From positions 1 to 16,385 of the forward strand of contig JARCRR010000030.1 of the NCBI GenBank assembly GCA_029850565.1: 16,385 bases of DNA. Direction: 5' to 3'. Source of the DNA: Gallionella sp. (lineage in GTDB: Bacteria > Pseudomonadota > Gammaproteobacteria > Burkholderiales > Gallionellaceae). The notes beneath the pieces were generated by a model. It saw only the letters and a program-made list of their open reading frames with translations. It made no database searches and was not told the origin of the DNA. Below, piece by piece: positions 1-7,740 of the stretch. Positions within the stretch are counted from its first letter, which is position 1. Each line of letters starts with the position of its first letter. Made by a program: the position numbers and the translations under genes.

Positions 1-267
1 GCACTTGATGGTGGCAAGCTAGGCGACCTGCCTCGCGGCAAACTTTTCCCGGAATTGGATGCGGCGCTGTTTGAATTAAAAGCGGGCGAGGTGAGTGGTG
101 TGTTGGAATCTGAACTTGGCTTCCATGTGCTGCGCTGTGACACCATCAGCGCAGCCAGCGTGCTTGGTTTCGCTCAGGCGAAACAACATATCCGCAAACT
201 GATGGAGCAAAAACGAAAGCGAGCTTGTCAGCAAGCGTGGATCAGGCAATTGGTCGAAGGCAAGTAG
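1..267 (+). CDS. nifM: NifM-like parvulin peptidyl-prolyl isomerase, C-terminal part (5' end outside window)
   Basis: The reading frame is open from the first base and stops at TAG 265-267, giving 88 visible residues. The segment GGKLGDLPRGKLFPELDAA, followed by AxFELKAGEVSGVxESxxGFHVLR, is the C-terminal half of a PpiC/parvulin rotamase domain. A basic helical tail follows. NifM is the parvulin-type accessory protein that helps mature the nitrogenase Fe protein NifH. A parvulin domain alone could equally belong to SurA/PpiD-type proteins. The NifM name rests on nif genes elsewhere in the window and on NifM commonly closing nif gene groups. The gene is truncated by the window edge, not broken. 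The next gene starts 165 bp downstream, with no obvious intrinsic terminator between. Confidence 0.7.
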   Translation, partial: ALDGGKLGDLPRGKLFPELDAALFELKAGEVSGVLESELGFHVLRCDTISAASVLGFAQAKQHIRKLMEQKRKRACQQAWIRQLVEGK

Positions 268-383
268 GGCGTGGCACCAAAGGGAGACACCTGGCACGCA
301 CTTCAATGTGCATGACGCCCCGTATCGGTGCGCACCTGTCTTGGGCGGAGCTATAACTCGCTGATGCACCAACGATAAATAAT

Positions 384-399
384 TGGCTTGGTTCGTGCT
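384..399 (+). promoter_or_regulatory. weak sigma-54 (-24/-12) promoter candidate before the transglutaminase gene
   Basis: TGGCTTGGTTCGTGCT has the invariant GG (385-386) and GC (397-398) with the required 10-nt spacing. The -24 box is only TGGC and the -12 box reads GTGC instead of TTGC. The predicted start near 410 gives a 23-nt leader to ATG 433, the same length as the nifB leader in this window. No TGT-N10-ACA activator site is seen upstream. This is a weak candidate only. Confidence 0.25.
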
Positions 400-432
400 A
401 AGAATGGAATACGACATTCCGAAAGCTTGCCA

Positions 433-2358
433 ATGACCATCCGCATTGCGCTCCATCATCAGACACGCTACCAGTTCGATCATGCGATCAATCTGTGGCC
501 GCACGAGATTCGTTTGCGTCCCGCCGCGCACAGCCGCACCCCCATACACAGCTATTCGCTCAAGGTCGAGCCCGCCGGACATTTTCTGAATTGGCAGCAG
601 GATCCTTTCGGCAACTGGGTGGCGCGGCTGGTGTTCCCCGAGAAAGCGACCTCGCTCAAGATCACGGTCGATCTGGTCGCGGACATGACGGTGATCAATC
701 CCTTCGATTTCTTCATCGAGGAGTATGCCGAGCATTTCCCCTTCAGCTATGCCGACGGATTGAAACGCGAACTCGCGCCTTACCTCGAAGCCGACCCCGC
801 CCCCCCCTTGTTCCAGGACTGGCTGACGCGCACGCGGCGTGATTTCCTGAATAAGGAGATGCGCACCATAGACATGCTGGTCGGCATCAATCGGCGCGTG
901 CAGGGGGATGTGGGATACATCGTGCGTCTGGAGGCGGGTGTGCAAACACCGGAGCAGACGCTGGAACTCAAACGCGGTTCGTGCCGTGACTCGGCATGGT
1001 TGCTGGTGCAGGCGCTGCGCCATCTTGGCTTGGCGGCACGCTTCGCCTCCGGTTATCTGATCCAGCTCAAAGCCGATGTGAAGGCGCTCGACGGGCCATC
1101 TGGCACCGAGCACGACTTTACCGACCTGCATGCGTGGACCGAAGTCTATATTCCCGGTGCAGGCTGGATCGGACTGGATCCCACCTCCGGCCTGCTGGCG
1201 GGCGAAGGCCACATCCCGCTGGCGTGTACCGCGACACCCTCGTCCGCCGCGCCGGTGATCGGCGTCACCGAAGCGTGCGAGACGAAATTCGATTTCGCCA
1301 TGAAAGTGACGCGCATCCACGAAGACCCGCGCGTCACCCGGCCCTATACCGAGGCGCAATGGCAGGCCATTCAGGACTTGGGGCATCAGGTTGATGCCGA
1401 GTTGAAGAAGCATGATGTGCGATTGACCATGGGCGGTGAACCGACCTTCGTTTCCATCGACGACATGGATGGTCCGGAGTGGAACTTCACCGCGCTGTCG
1501 GACAAGAAGCGTGAACTGGCGGGTGATCTGCTCACCCGACTGCAAGGACATTTCGCGCCGGGTGCGATGCTGCATTTCGGTCAGGGCAAGTGGTATCCGG
1601 GAGAACCGTTGCCGCGCTGGGCACTGGGTTGCTACTGGCGCACCGATGGCAAACCGTTATGGAAAGACCGCTCGCTGTTGCTCACGGCGGATGACGGCGG
1701 CAAACAGAACACGGTCGATGCGTTGAGCTTCATGCAGGGACTCGCGCACGAACTGGCGCTGGATGAAGGCTTCATCATCCCGGCTTATGAAGATGTGACG
1801 CAAGTTATCAACGAAGAGCTGCGTTGGCCGGAAAATCTCGATCCGCATTCCGCTGATTTGAAAAATACCGATGAACGAAAACGTATGGCCAAGCTCATCG
1901 AACGCGGGCTGGGCGAGGCGGTGGGTTATGTGTTGCCCTTGAAGGCACTGCCGCCCGCCACGCCGCAACATGCCGCCAAGGCCATCGTCGCGGCCGGTTT
2001 CCGTTCCAGTCCGTGGCCCATCAAGCGCGAGCATCTGTATCTCATTCCGGGCGATTCGCCGCTGGGGCTGCGTCTGCCATTGGCATCGCTGCCGTGGGTA
2101 TTGCCGGAAGACAAAGAAGAAGCATTCGGGCGTGATCCTTTCGATGCGACACATGAAGCGCCCGACGCAAAATCTTCGAGCCAAAAATCCAAGGCCACAG
2201 TCAGCAAGGAAAAATACGATCCGCGCGAAGTGGTACACACGGCCTTGTGTGCCGAGGTGCGCAAAGGGGTGCTGTGTGTGTGTTCCTGCCGCCCGTGCCT
2301 CTGCTCGAAGACTTCATCGTATTACTGGATGCAATCGAAGCCACAGCATCCGCATTGA
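433..2358 (+). CDS. Transglutaminase-like/DUF2126 protein, N-terminal part of a frameshifted gene
   Basis: This is the 5' part of a roughly 1130-residue gene (433-3824) broken near codon 616. Residues 1-90 form a bacterial transglutaminase N-terminal domain. Residues about 150-260 are a transglutaminase/cysteine-protease core, with likely catalytic Cys184 (RGSCRDSAWL), His233 (DLHAWTEVY) and Asp249 (GLDPTSG). From about residue 325 (LTMGGEPTFVS) the DUF2126 region begins. The family usually runs uninterrupted to about 1100 residues and co-occurs with ATP-grasp, alpha-E and Anbu genes, as it does here. ATG 433 fits the family N-terminus (MTIRIALHHQTRY); an in-frame TTG at 388 would only add 15 residues unlike the family. 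Ribosome site is weak. After about 2280 the frame reads a Cys-rich, non-homologous tail to a stop at 2358, so the product as written should lack half of DUF2126. Confidence 0.85.
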   Translation: MTIRIALHHQTRYQFDHAINLWPHEIRLRPAAHSRTPIHSYSLKVEPAGHFLNWQQDPFGNWVARLVFPEKATSLKITVDLVADMTVINPFDFFIEEYAEHFPFSYADGLKRELAPYLEADPAPPLFQDWLTRTRRDFLNKEMRTIDMLVGINRRVQGDVGYIVRLEAGVQTPEQTLELKRGSCRDSAWLLVQALRHLGLAARFASGYLIQLKADVKALDGPSGTEHDFTDLHAWTEVYIPGAGWIGLDPTSGLLAGEGHIPLACTATPSSAAPVIGVTEACETKFDFAMKVTRIHEDPRVTRPYTEAQWQAIQDLGHQVDAELKKHDVRLTMGGEPTFVSIDDMDGPEWNFTALSDKKRELAGDLLTRLQGHFAPGAMLHFGQGKWYPGEPLPRWALGCYWRTDGKPLWKDRSLLLTADDGGKQNTVDALSFMQGLAHELALDEGFIIPAYEDVTQVINEELRWPENLDPHSADLKNTDERKRMAKLIERGLGEAVGYVLPLKALPPATPQHAAKAIVAAGFRSSPWPIKREHLYLIPGDSPLGLRLPLASLPWVLPEDKEEAFGRDPFDATHEAPDAKSSSQKSKATVSKEKYDPREVVHTALCAEVRKGVLCVCSCRPCLCSKTSSYYWMQSKPQHPH

Positions 2359-3824
2359 AGTTGCCGCTACGACTGGAAGGTTATACCCCGCCCGCCGACG
2401 CGCGCGTGAAGGAGCTCCGTATCACGCCCGATCCCGGTGTGATCGAAGTGAACATCCATCCTTCCGGCACTTGGGAGCAACTGGTGGCGAACACGCAGAT
2501 ACTGTACGAGGAAGCCCGCCAGGCCCGTTTGGGCACAGAGAAGTTCATGCTGGATGGTCGGCACACCGGCACGGGTGGCGGCAACCATGTCACGCTGGGT
2601 GCGGCCACACCCGCCGATTCACCCTGCCTGCGCCGCCCCGATGTGCTGATGAGTCTCATCACTTATTGGCAACATCATCCCGCGCTGTCGTATCTGTTCT
2701 CCGGCATGTTCATCGGCCCCACCAGCCAGGCACCGCGCGTGGATGAAGCGCGGCACGAAAGCCTGTACGAACTGGAGATCGCCTTCCAGCAGATGGCGGA
2801 GAAGATGAAGCCGGGTAAAGAGAATCAGCAACCTTGGCTGGTGGATAGATTGTTGCGCAACCTGCTGGTCGATCTTTCCGGCAACACCCATCGCGCGGAA
2901 TTCTGCATCGACAAACTATATTCGCCCGACAGCGCGACAGGACGCTTGGGGCTGGTCGAGTTCCGGGGTTTCGAGATGCCGCCGCACGCGCAGATGTCGC
3001 TGTTGCAGATGTTGCTGCTGCGCGCACTCGTCGCGCGTTTCTGGCAGACGCCTTACAGCGGCAACCTGAATCGTTGGGGCACCGAACTGCATGACCGCTT
3101 CATGCTGCCGCATTTCGTGGCGCAGGACATGCGCGATGTAGTGCTCGACTTGCAACGCGCAGGCTATGCCTTCGAGTTCGACTGGTTCGCGCCTTTCCTG
3201 GAGTTTCGCTTCCCGCGTTTCGGCACAGTCGCCTATCACGGTATCGAGATCGAACTGCGACAGGCCATCGAACCGTGGCACGTGCTGGGTGAAGAAGTCA
3301 GTGCGGGGGGCACGGCGCGCTATGTCGATGCCTCCATCGAGCGCATGCAGATCAAAGTCAGCCACATGAACGACAATCGCCATATCGTCACCTGCAACGG
3401 CAGGCCGTTACCGCTCACCCCCACCGGCACGCGCGGCGAGTATGTGGCGGCAGTACGTTACCGCGCCTGGTGCCCCCCCTCGGGGCTGCATCCCACCATC
3501 GGCGTGCAAGCCCCGCTGGTGTTCGACTTGGCGGATAGCTGGAACGGTCGCTCCATTGGCGGCTGCACCTATCACGTCGCGCATCCGGGTGGACGCAACT
3601 ACGACACCTTTCCCGTGAATGCCAACGAAGCCGAGGCACGGCGCGTGGCACGCTTCTGGAATCACGGCCACACGCCGGGAGAGATGCACATCCGCCGCGA
3701 AGGTCGCAATCCCGATTACCCGTTCACATTGGATCTGCGCCGTGCACCGGAACCGATGCTGGAAGGGGCTGCGGTGCGTCCTGTCGAGATGATTCCTCCT
3801 GTGGCAAAAAAGGGAGGCAGATGA
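2247..3824 (+). CDS. DUF2126 domain, C-terminal part of the frameshifted transglutaminase-like gene
   Basis: Family-like sequence resumes here in another frame at about 2283 (FLPPVPLLEDFIVLLDAIEATA) and runs to TGA 3822-3824. It includes PDPGVIEVNIHPS, DGRHTGTGGGNHVTLG, PSYLFSGMFIGPTSQAPR-like and VEFRGFEMPPHAQM segments typical of the C-terminal half of DUF2126. The nominal start, GTG 2247, is simply the first start codon in this frame, with no ribosome site, and it lies inside the coding sequence of the upstream half. Independent translation is therefore doubtful. Joining the two frames after removal of one TG pair gives a continuous KGVLCVFLPP, so the halves are one gene in a close ancestor or in the true genome. 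The biochemical function of DUF2126 is not established. Confidence 0.8.
   Translation: MCRGAQRGAVCVFLPPVPLLEDFIVLLDAIEATASALKLPLRLEGYTPPADARVKELRITPDPGVIEVNIHPSGTWEQLVANTQILYEEARQARLGTEKFMLDGRHTGTGGGNHVTLGAATPADSPCLRRPDVLMSLITYWQHHPALSYLFSGMFIGPTSQAPRVDEARHESLYELEIAFQQMAEKMKPGKENQQPWLVDRLLRNLLVDLSGNTHRAEFCIDKLYSPDSATGRLGLVEFRGFEMPPHAQMSLLQMLLLRALVARFWQTPYSGNLNRWGTELHDRFMLPHFVAQDMRDVVLDLQRAGYAFEFDWFAPFLEFRFPRFGTVAYHGIEIELRQAIEPWHVLGEEVSAGGTARYVDASIERMQIKVSHMNDNRHIVTCNGRPLPLTPTGTRGEYVAAVRYRAWCPPSGLHPTIGVQAPLVFDLADSWNGRSIGGCTYHVAHPGGRNYDTFPVNANEAEARRVARFWNHGHTPGEMHIRREGRNPDYPFTLDLRRAPEPMLEGAAVRPVEMIPPVAKKGGR
2273..2282 (+). repeat. (TG)5 run at the frameshift junction
   Basis: Five TG pairs sit exactly where homology leaves frame 1 (codons ending GTG 2278-2280) and resumes in frame 3 (TTC 2283-2285). 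Four TG pairs would restore one open frame of about 1129 codons from 433 to 3824. A dinucleotide run is a natural site for replication slippage, and also for assembly or read error. No classical X-XXY-YYZ slippery site for programmed -1 frameshifting is present. Confidence 0.75.
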
Positions 3825-3844
3825 CCGTTCTTCACCACGGCCGA

Positions 3845-3861
3845 CGTGCCAGCCTGGCACG
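3845..3861. repeat. Perfect inverted repeat overlapping the sigma-54 -24 box
   Basis: CGTGCCAG-C-CTGGCACG is an 8-bp perfect inverted repeat around a single base. Its right arm supplies the TGGCACG -24 box of the promoter candidate at 3855-3870. The left arm forms a mirror -24 box on the other strand but has no matching -12 GC, since GT stands there. It might be an operator for a dimeric regulator, or chance symmetry of the -24 sequence. Confidence 0.5.
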
Positions 3862-3870
3862 GTATTCGCT
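3855..3870 (+). promoter_or_regulatory. sigma-54 (-24/-12) promoter candidate for the ATP-grasp/alpha-E/Anbu genes
   Basis: TGGCACGGTATTCGCT matches the sigma-54 consensus TGGCACG-N4-TTGCW at all positions except one (TCGC for TTGC). The invariant GG (3856-3857) and GC (3868-3869) have the required 10-nt spacing. It lies inside the 81-bp gap between DUF2126 and the ATP-grasp gene. The predicted transcription start near 3881 gives a 25-nt leader to ATG 3906. No perfect NifA site (TGT-N10-ACA) occurs in the 200 bp upstream, so the activator, if any, is unknown. Confidence 0.55.
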
Positions 3871-3905
3871 GATCACAACTCAACACCCGGAATAACGAGC
3901 CCATC

Positions 3906-5357
3906 ATGGAATTTGCACAGAGTGAATACGGCAAGATCACTGCCTACGACGAGTTGCTTGACGCCAAGTTGCGTCCGCGAACGGCCGCACAACCATTATT
4001 CGATTACCTGAACTCGCTGGACGCGGACGAGTTGATCGCGCGCAGAGAGGCTGTCGAAGCGACGATCATGGCCATGGGCATCACCTTCACCATCTACAGC
4101 GAGGCGGGCAACATCGATAGGGCATGGCCTTTTGACGTGATTCCGCGCGTGATGGGGCGCAGCGAATGGGATCCCATCCAAGCCGGATTGAAGCAAAGAC
4201 TGACCGCGCTCAACCTGTTCATCAACGATCTGTATAACGAGCAATACATCATCAAGGACGGTATCTTCCCTGCCGAGGTGTTGGAGGGATCGGTCAATTT
4301 CCGTCGCCAATGCATCGGCGTGACGCCCCGTTTTGGCGTGTGGGCGCATGTCTGCGGCACCGACTTGGTGCGTGACAAGGATGGCACCGTTTATGTGCTG
4401 GAAGATAATCTGCGCGTTCCTTCGGGCGTGTCTTACATGCTGGAGAATCGCCAGATCATGAAGCGCATCTTCCCCGAGGTGTTCCGCACGACCAACATCT
4501 TGCCGGTGGATGATTACCCCACCCAGCTCTATCACACGCTGGAGGCACTCTCGCCTCGCCCCGGCGACCAACCCGTTGTCGCCGTATTGACGCCCGGCAT
4601 CTACAACTCGGCCTATTTCGAGCACAGCTATCTGGCGCAACAAATGGGCGCGTTTCTGGTGGAGGGGCAAGATCTGTTGGTGGGCGTGGATGATGTGGTT
4701 TATATGAAGAACATCTTCGGCCTACAGCGCGTGGATGTGATCTACCGCCGCATCGACGATAACTTCCTTGACCCCGAAGCGTTCAGCCCGGATTCCATCC
4801 TCGGCGTGCCCGGGCTGATGCGCGCTTGGCGCAAAGGCAATGTCGGCATCGCCAATGCGCCCGGTGCCGGTGTGGCAGACGACAAAGTGGTGTATGCCTT
4901 CGTGCCGCAGATCATCAAATACTATCTGGGTGAGGAGCCCATCCTCGCCAACGTGCCGAGCTATCTGTGCATGTACCCGGACCAATGCGAATACGTGTTG
5001 AACAATCTGGACAAGTTGGTGGTGAAACCGGCGAATGAATCCGGCGGTTACGGCATGCTCATCGGGCCGCGCGCCACGCAGGCAGAGCGCGATCAATTCG
5101 CCCAACTCATCCGTGCCAATCCGCGCAATTACATGGCGCAACCGACACTGGAGATTTCCACTGCACCGACCTTGATCGACGGCGAATTGGCGCCGCGACA
5201 TTTGGACCTGCGCCCCTTCGTGCTGCAATCCGACAAGCTGTATGCAACCACAGGCGGGTTGACCCGCGTGGCGCTGCGCAAAGGTTCCTTGGTGGTGAAC
5301 TCGTCGCAAGGGGGCGGCAGCAAAGACACTTGGATCGTGGAAGACACATCATGCTAG
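3906..5357 (+). CDS. Circularly permuted ATP-grasp protein (DUF404/DUF407 family)
   Basis: A 483-residue protein of the circularly permuted ATP-grasp family, related to glutathionylspermidine-synthase-like amidoligases. Members are expected to form an amide bond with ATP; the substrate is unknown. The motif YVLEDNLRVPSGVSYMLENR carries the acidic/Asn metal-binding residues. KPANESGGYGMLIGP (about residue 375) is the nucleotide-binding glycine-rich loop, and the C-terminal LRPFVLQSD...GLTRVALRKGS is also family-typical. The length is normal and the gene looks intact. ATG 3906 is supported by the family-like N-terminus, although only a weak purine stretch precedes it. The 3' end overlaps the alpha-E start by 7 bp, implying translational coupling. 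A sigma-54-like promoter lies just upstream. Comparative-genomic work on amidoligases links this family with alpha-E, transglutaminase and Anbu genes, the order seen here. Confidence 0.9.
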   Translation: MEFAQSEYGKITAYDELLDAKLRPRTAAQPLFDYLNSLDADELIARREAVEATIMAMGITFTIYSEAGNIDRAWPFDVIPRVMGRSEWDPIQAGLKQRLTALNLFINDLYNEQYIIKDGIFPAEVLEGSVNFRRQCIGVTPRFGVWAHVCGTDLVRDKDGTVYVLEDNLRVPSGVSYMLENRQIMKRIFPEVFRTTNILPVDDYPTQLYHTLEALSPRPGDQPVVAVLTPGIYNSAYFEHSYLAQQMGAFLVEGQDLLVGVDDVVYMKNIFGLQRVDVIYRRIDDNFLDPEAFSPDSILGVPGLMRAWRKGNVGIANAPGAGVADDKVVYAFVPQIIKYYLGEEPILANVPSYLCMYPDQCEYVLNNLDKLVVKPANESGGYGMLIGPRATQAERDQFAQLIRANPRNYMAQPTLEISTAPTLIDGELAPRHLDLRPFVLQSDKLYATTGGLTRVALRKGSLVVNSSQGGGSKDTWIVEDTSC

Positions 5358-6328
5358 CCCGCGCCGCAGAGAATCTGTACTGGATGGCGCGCTATCTGGA
5401 ACGTGCCGAGAACACCGCACGCCTTATCAACAGCACCACCGATGTGCTACTGGATTTGCCACAGGGTGCGACCCTGGGTTGGGACACGCTCATCAAAGTG
5501 GCCGGACTGGATAAGTCCTTTGGCAAGCTCTACACAGAGGCCAACGAAGATTCGATCATGCGCTTCATGATCGAGGACGAGCACAACCCAAGCTCCATCT
5601 TGTCTTGCGTGAAATATGCCAGAGAGAACACGCGCACCCTGCGTGAGCTGTTGCCGGAAGAGTTGTGGGAGCGCATCAACAGCCTGTATCTGTATCTGAA
5701 AGACAATGCCAGCCACACCCTGCACAGCCGCCGCGAAAGATACATCGTGTTGCAGAATGTGGTCGCGCAACGCCATGCCATCGTGGGTTTGATCTCGGGT
5801 GTGATGGCGCATGATCTGGCGTATCAATTCATCCGTCTCGGCCGCAACATCGAGCGTGCGGACATGACCACGCGCATCCTCGACATCAACTTCGCCGTGT
5901 CCATCCCCAAAGACATGCCGCTGTACGAGGTGAGTGTGGAGCGTTTGTGGATGAGCACACTTAAAGCACTGTCCGCCTATCAGACCTATCGTCGCCTCAA
6001 GACGGTGCATGTCACGGGCGCAGGGGTGATCGAGTTTCTCATCAACGATGAGCGTTTCCCGCGCAGTTTGGAATATTGCTTGAAGGAGGCAGAGTCTTGT
6101 CTGCAAGCGATGCCGTTCAGCGGCGTGGTGTTAAGCAGCGTTCAATCTGCTCGCGTGAACCTGCAACGTTTGAATGAGAACGAGCTGGATTCGGGTGAGT
6201 TGCACGAACTGCTGGATGTGACGCAAAAAGAATTGGGCGAGATCAATAGCGCACTGGCCGCCCAGTATTTCCACGCTTACGATGAACCGAGCAAGACATC
6301 CGCCGAGCAGATCCAACAACAATCTTAG
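5351..6328 (+). CDS. Alpha-E domain protein (DUF403)
   Basis: A 325-residue, almost wholly alpha-helical protein beginning MLARAAENLYWMARYLERAENTARL, the hallmark N-terminus of the alpha-E family. Later helices rich in charged residues include RHAIVGLISGVMAHDLAYQFIRLGRNIERADMTTRILD. No catalytic role is established; members almost always accompany the permuted ATP-grasp gene and are thought to act with it in a peptide-forming or peptide-modifying complex. ATG 5351 is chosen over an upstream TTG (5330): it matches the family start, has GGAAG about 8 nt upstream, and overlaps the end of the ATP-grasp gene by 7 bp. The Anbu gene follows after 9 bp. Confidence 0.9.
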   Translation: MLARAAENLYWMARYLERAENTARLINSTTDVLLDLPQGATLGWDTLIKVAGLDKSFGKLYTEANEDSIMRFMIEDEHNPSSILSCVKYARENTRTLRELLPEELWERINSLYLYLKDNASHTLHSRRERYIVLQNVVAQRHAIVGLISGVMAHDLAYQFIRLGRNIERADMTTRILDINFAVSIPKDMPLYEVSVERLWMSTLKALSAYQTYRRLKTVHVTGAGVIEFLINDERFPRSLEYCLKEAESCLQAMPFSGVVLSSVQSARVNLQRLNENELDSGELHELLDVTQKELGEINSALAAQYFHAYDEPSKTSAEQIQQQS

Positions 6329-6337
6329 ATATCGACC

Positions 6338-7078
6338 ATGACCTATTGCCTAGCCATCAACACCAACGAGGGGTTGGTATTCTGTTCGGACTCGCGCACC
6401 AACGCGGGCTTCGACAATGTATCGACCTATACCAAGATGCATTCTTTCGTCTGGCCGCAAGATCGTTTCATAGTCTTATTGTCGGCAGGCAATCTAGCCA
6501 CGACGCAGTCGGTCGTCAAACGCATCAATGCGGACCTTGAGAAGTCGCTGCTACCCAATCTTCTGTCAGTCACCAATATGCACGAGGCGGCTGACTATGT
6601 AGCCTCGGTGAGTACCGAGGTGCAGAAACAGCAATCCATCCGCGACAGCTCGGGCAGCACTTACGAAGCCACCTTCATATTGGGCGGGCAGATTGGCAGC
6701 GCTGCGCCAGAGACTTTATTGATCTATGCACAGGGCAACTATATCCACGAATCGAGCGCGCATCCGTTCTTGCAAATCGGCGAGATCAAATACGGCAAAC
6801 CCATTCTCGATCGCGTCATCCAACGTCACACTCACTTGGAAGCGGCAGCGCGCTGCGCGCTGGTATCGATGAATTCAACCATGCGCAGTAACCTCACCGT
6901 CGGCCCGCCCGTGGATATGATGATCTACGAAAAGGATTCGTTGAATGGCGGCCGGAGGTTCAACCTGACTGAAGACGACCCGTTCGCCAAGAACATCTCG
7001 CAATCGTGGAACGCGGGGTTGACGCAAGCACTGGAGAATCTGCCTCGCTTCCCGTGGGAAAACGAAGCAACGAAATAA
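6338..7078 (+). CDS. Anbu (proteasome-type ancestral beta subunit) peptidase, copy 1
   Basis: A 246-residue Ntn-hydrolase of the Anbu/BPH family, a bacterial relative of proteasome beta and HslV subunits. Removal of Met exposes Thr1 of TYCLAINT. Asp17 (FCSDSRTNAG) and Lys32 (TYTKMHSF) complete the expected catalytic set, so the enzyme looks competent. Anbu forms large ring or helical oligomers; native substrates are unknown and no ATPase partner is fixed. The gene sits 9 bp after alpha-E with no clear ribosome site, so translation probably depends on coupling. It ends 12 bp before the convergent CNBD gene. It is about 70% identical, without gaps over 240 residues (hand count), to copy 2 at 8060-8833. 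The copies differ most at residues 91-110, 121-125 and 203-225. Confidence 0.92.
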   Translation: MTYCLAINTNEGLVFCSDSRTNAGFDNVSTYTKMHSFVWPQDRFIVLLSAGNLATTQSVVKRINADLEKSLLPNLLSVTNMHEAADYVASVSTEVQKQQSIRDSSGSTYEATFILGGQIGSAAPETLLIYAQGNYIHESSAHPFLQIGEIKYGKPILDRVIQRHTHLEAAARCALVSMNSTMRSNLTVGPPVDMMIYEKDSLNGGRRFNLTEDDPFAKNISQSWNAGLTQALENLPRFPWENEATK

Positions 7079-7090
7079 CGATTTGGAAGG

Positions 7091-7636
7091 TCAGCCCATC
7101 ACTAATTCAGAAGATGACATGGCGCGAGTTACGGCATCACCCTGCCGCATCTGTGGTTCGATATCGGCGCAGGTGATGAGTTGATTGAGCGAAGTCAGCT
7201 CGCCGCTCAAATAGCGCAAGCGGCCATGCACATAACGTGTGATGCCGCGCGTCAATCTGTACACCAAGACGGGGTGAGTATAGAGGTGCTCTTCCAACTT
7301 GTTGCGATCCAAGCGCAGAACGCTGGTGGCACCTTCCGCATATAACCGCGAATCGATGCCGAATCTGTTGCCGCCCATGAAGGCTATGGTGTTGGCGATG
7401 TCGCCTGGTTTGATCGCATGCACCGTCAGCACACCCTCGGGACTGTTCAGTCGCACCTCGATACCGCCGCTCATCACGATGAACAGACTGTCTTGAAAGA
7501 TACCCTTGGGCAAACAGATCAGATCGCCTGCTGAAAAGTCATCCGCGACAAGCATGCTCATCAAAAGATCGACCTCGTCATCACTCAATTCTTCCGTGAT
7601 GGGTGAAAGGCGCAACATCGAGCTTATCGGTTTCAT
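7091..7636 (-). CDS. Cyclic-nucleotide-binding-fold protein without HTH
   Basis: A 181-residue protein with a cupin-like CNBD at about residues 10-125: SAGDLICLPKG, DSLFIVMSGGIEV, then the phosphate-cassette region PGDIANTIAFMGG...ATSVLRLD. The last 55 residues are helical with no recognisable helix-turn-helix, so this is not a complete CRP/FNR regulator. The cassette lacks the usual FGE-(L/I) and RxA residues, having PGDIAN and EGA instead, so cAMP binding is unlikely. The start is ATG 7634-7636 with AGAGGTGA about 7 nt upstream. It is convergent with Anbu copy 1 and divergent from Anbu copy 2. A sensory or scaffold role for the Anbu system is possible but purely contextual. Confidence 0.8.
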   Translation of the reverse strand: MKPISSMLRLSPITEELSDDEVDLLMSMLVADDFSAGDLICLPKGIFQDSLFIVMSGGIEVRLNSPEGVLTVHAIKPGDIANTIAFMGGNRFGIDSRLYAEGATSVLRLDRNKLEEHLYTHPVLVYRLTRGITRYVHGRLRYLSGELTSLNQLITCADIEPQMRQGDAVTRAMSSSELVMG

Positions 7637-7693
7637 TGGGTCACCTCTTCAGTCCTTAACTCGTCATCGCAGCACCTTCAAGAACGAGTGCTG

Positions 7694-7722
7694 AAAAAAA
7701 GTGGGCATCCCGGGGGATGCCC
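7694..7722 (-). terminator. Strong GC hairpin with T-tract on the minus strand (terminator or attenuator)
   Basis: GGGCATCC-CGGG-GGATGCCC (7703-7722) is a perfect 8-bp stem with a 4-nt loop. Read on the minus strand it is followed by AC and seven T residues (7700-7694), the form of a Rho-independent terminator. It lies about 58 nt upstream of the CNBD start on the same strand, and no minus-strand gene feeds into it. It may therefore be a leader attenuator or a relic terminator. On the plus strand the hairpin precedes the ribosome site of the small ORF at 7741 and has no T-tract. Confidence 0.65.
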
Positions 7723-7740
7723 GAATCAGAGAGGAGAGAA

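Noticed and set aside
272..312. Two TGGCAC motifs downstream of nifM as sigma-54 promoters
   Set aside because: Neither has a GC ten nt after the GG.
76..1575. 499-codon open frame on the minus strand
   Set aside because: It runs antisense through the end of nifM, the intergenic gap and the transglutaminase core, has no family resemblance, and is rich in His/Gln/Arg as expected for a GC-rich shadow frame.
2265..2285. Programmed -1 ribosomal frameshift in the DUF2126 gene
   Set aside because: There is no X-XXY-YYZ heptamer or clear stimulatory hairpin, the family is encoded in one frame, and a -1 shift would leave an extra residue at a conserved junction.
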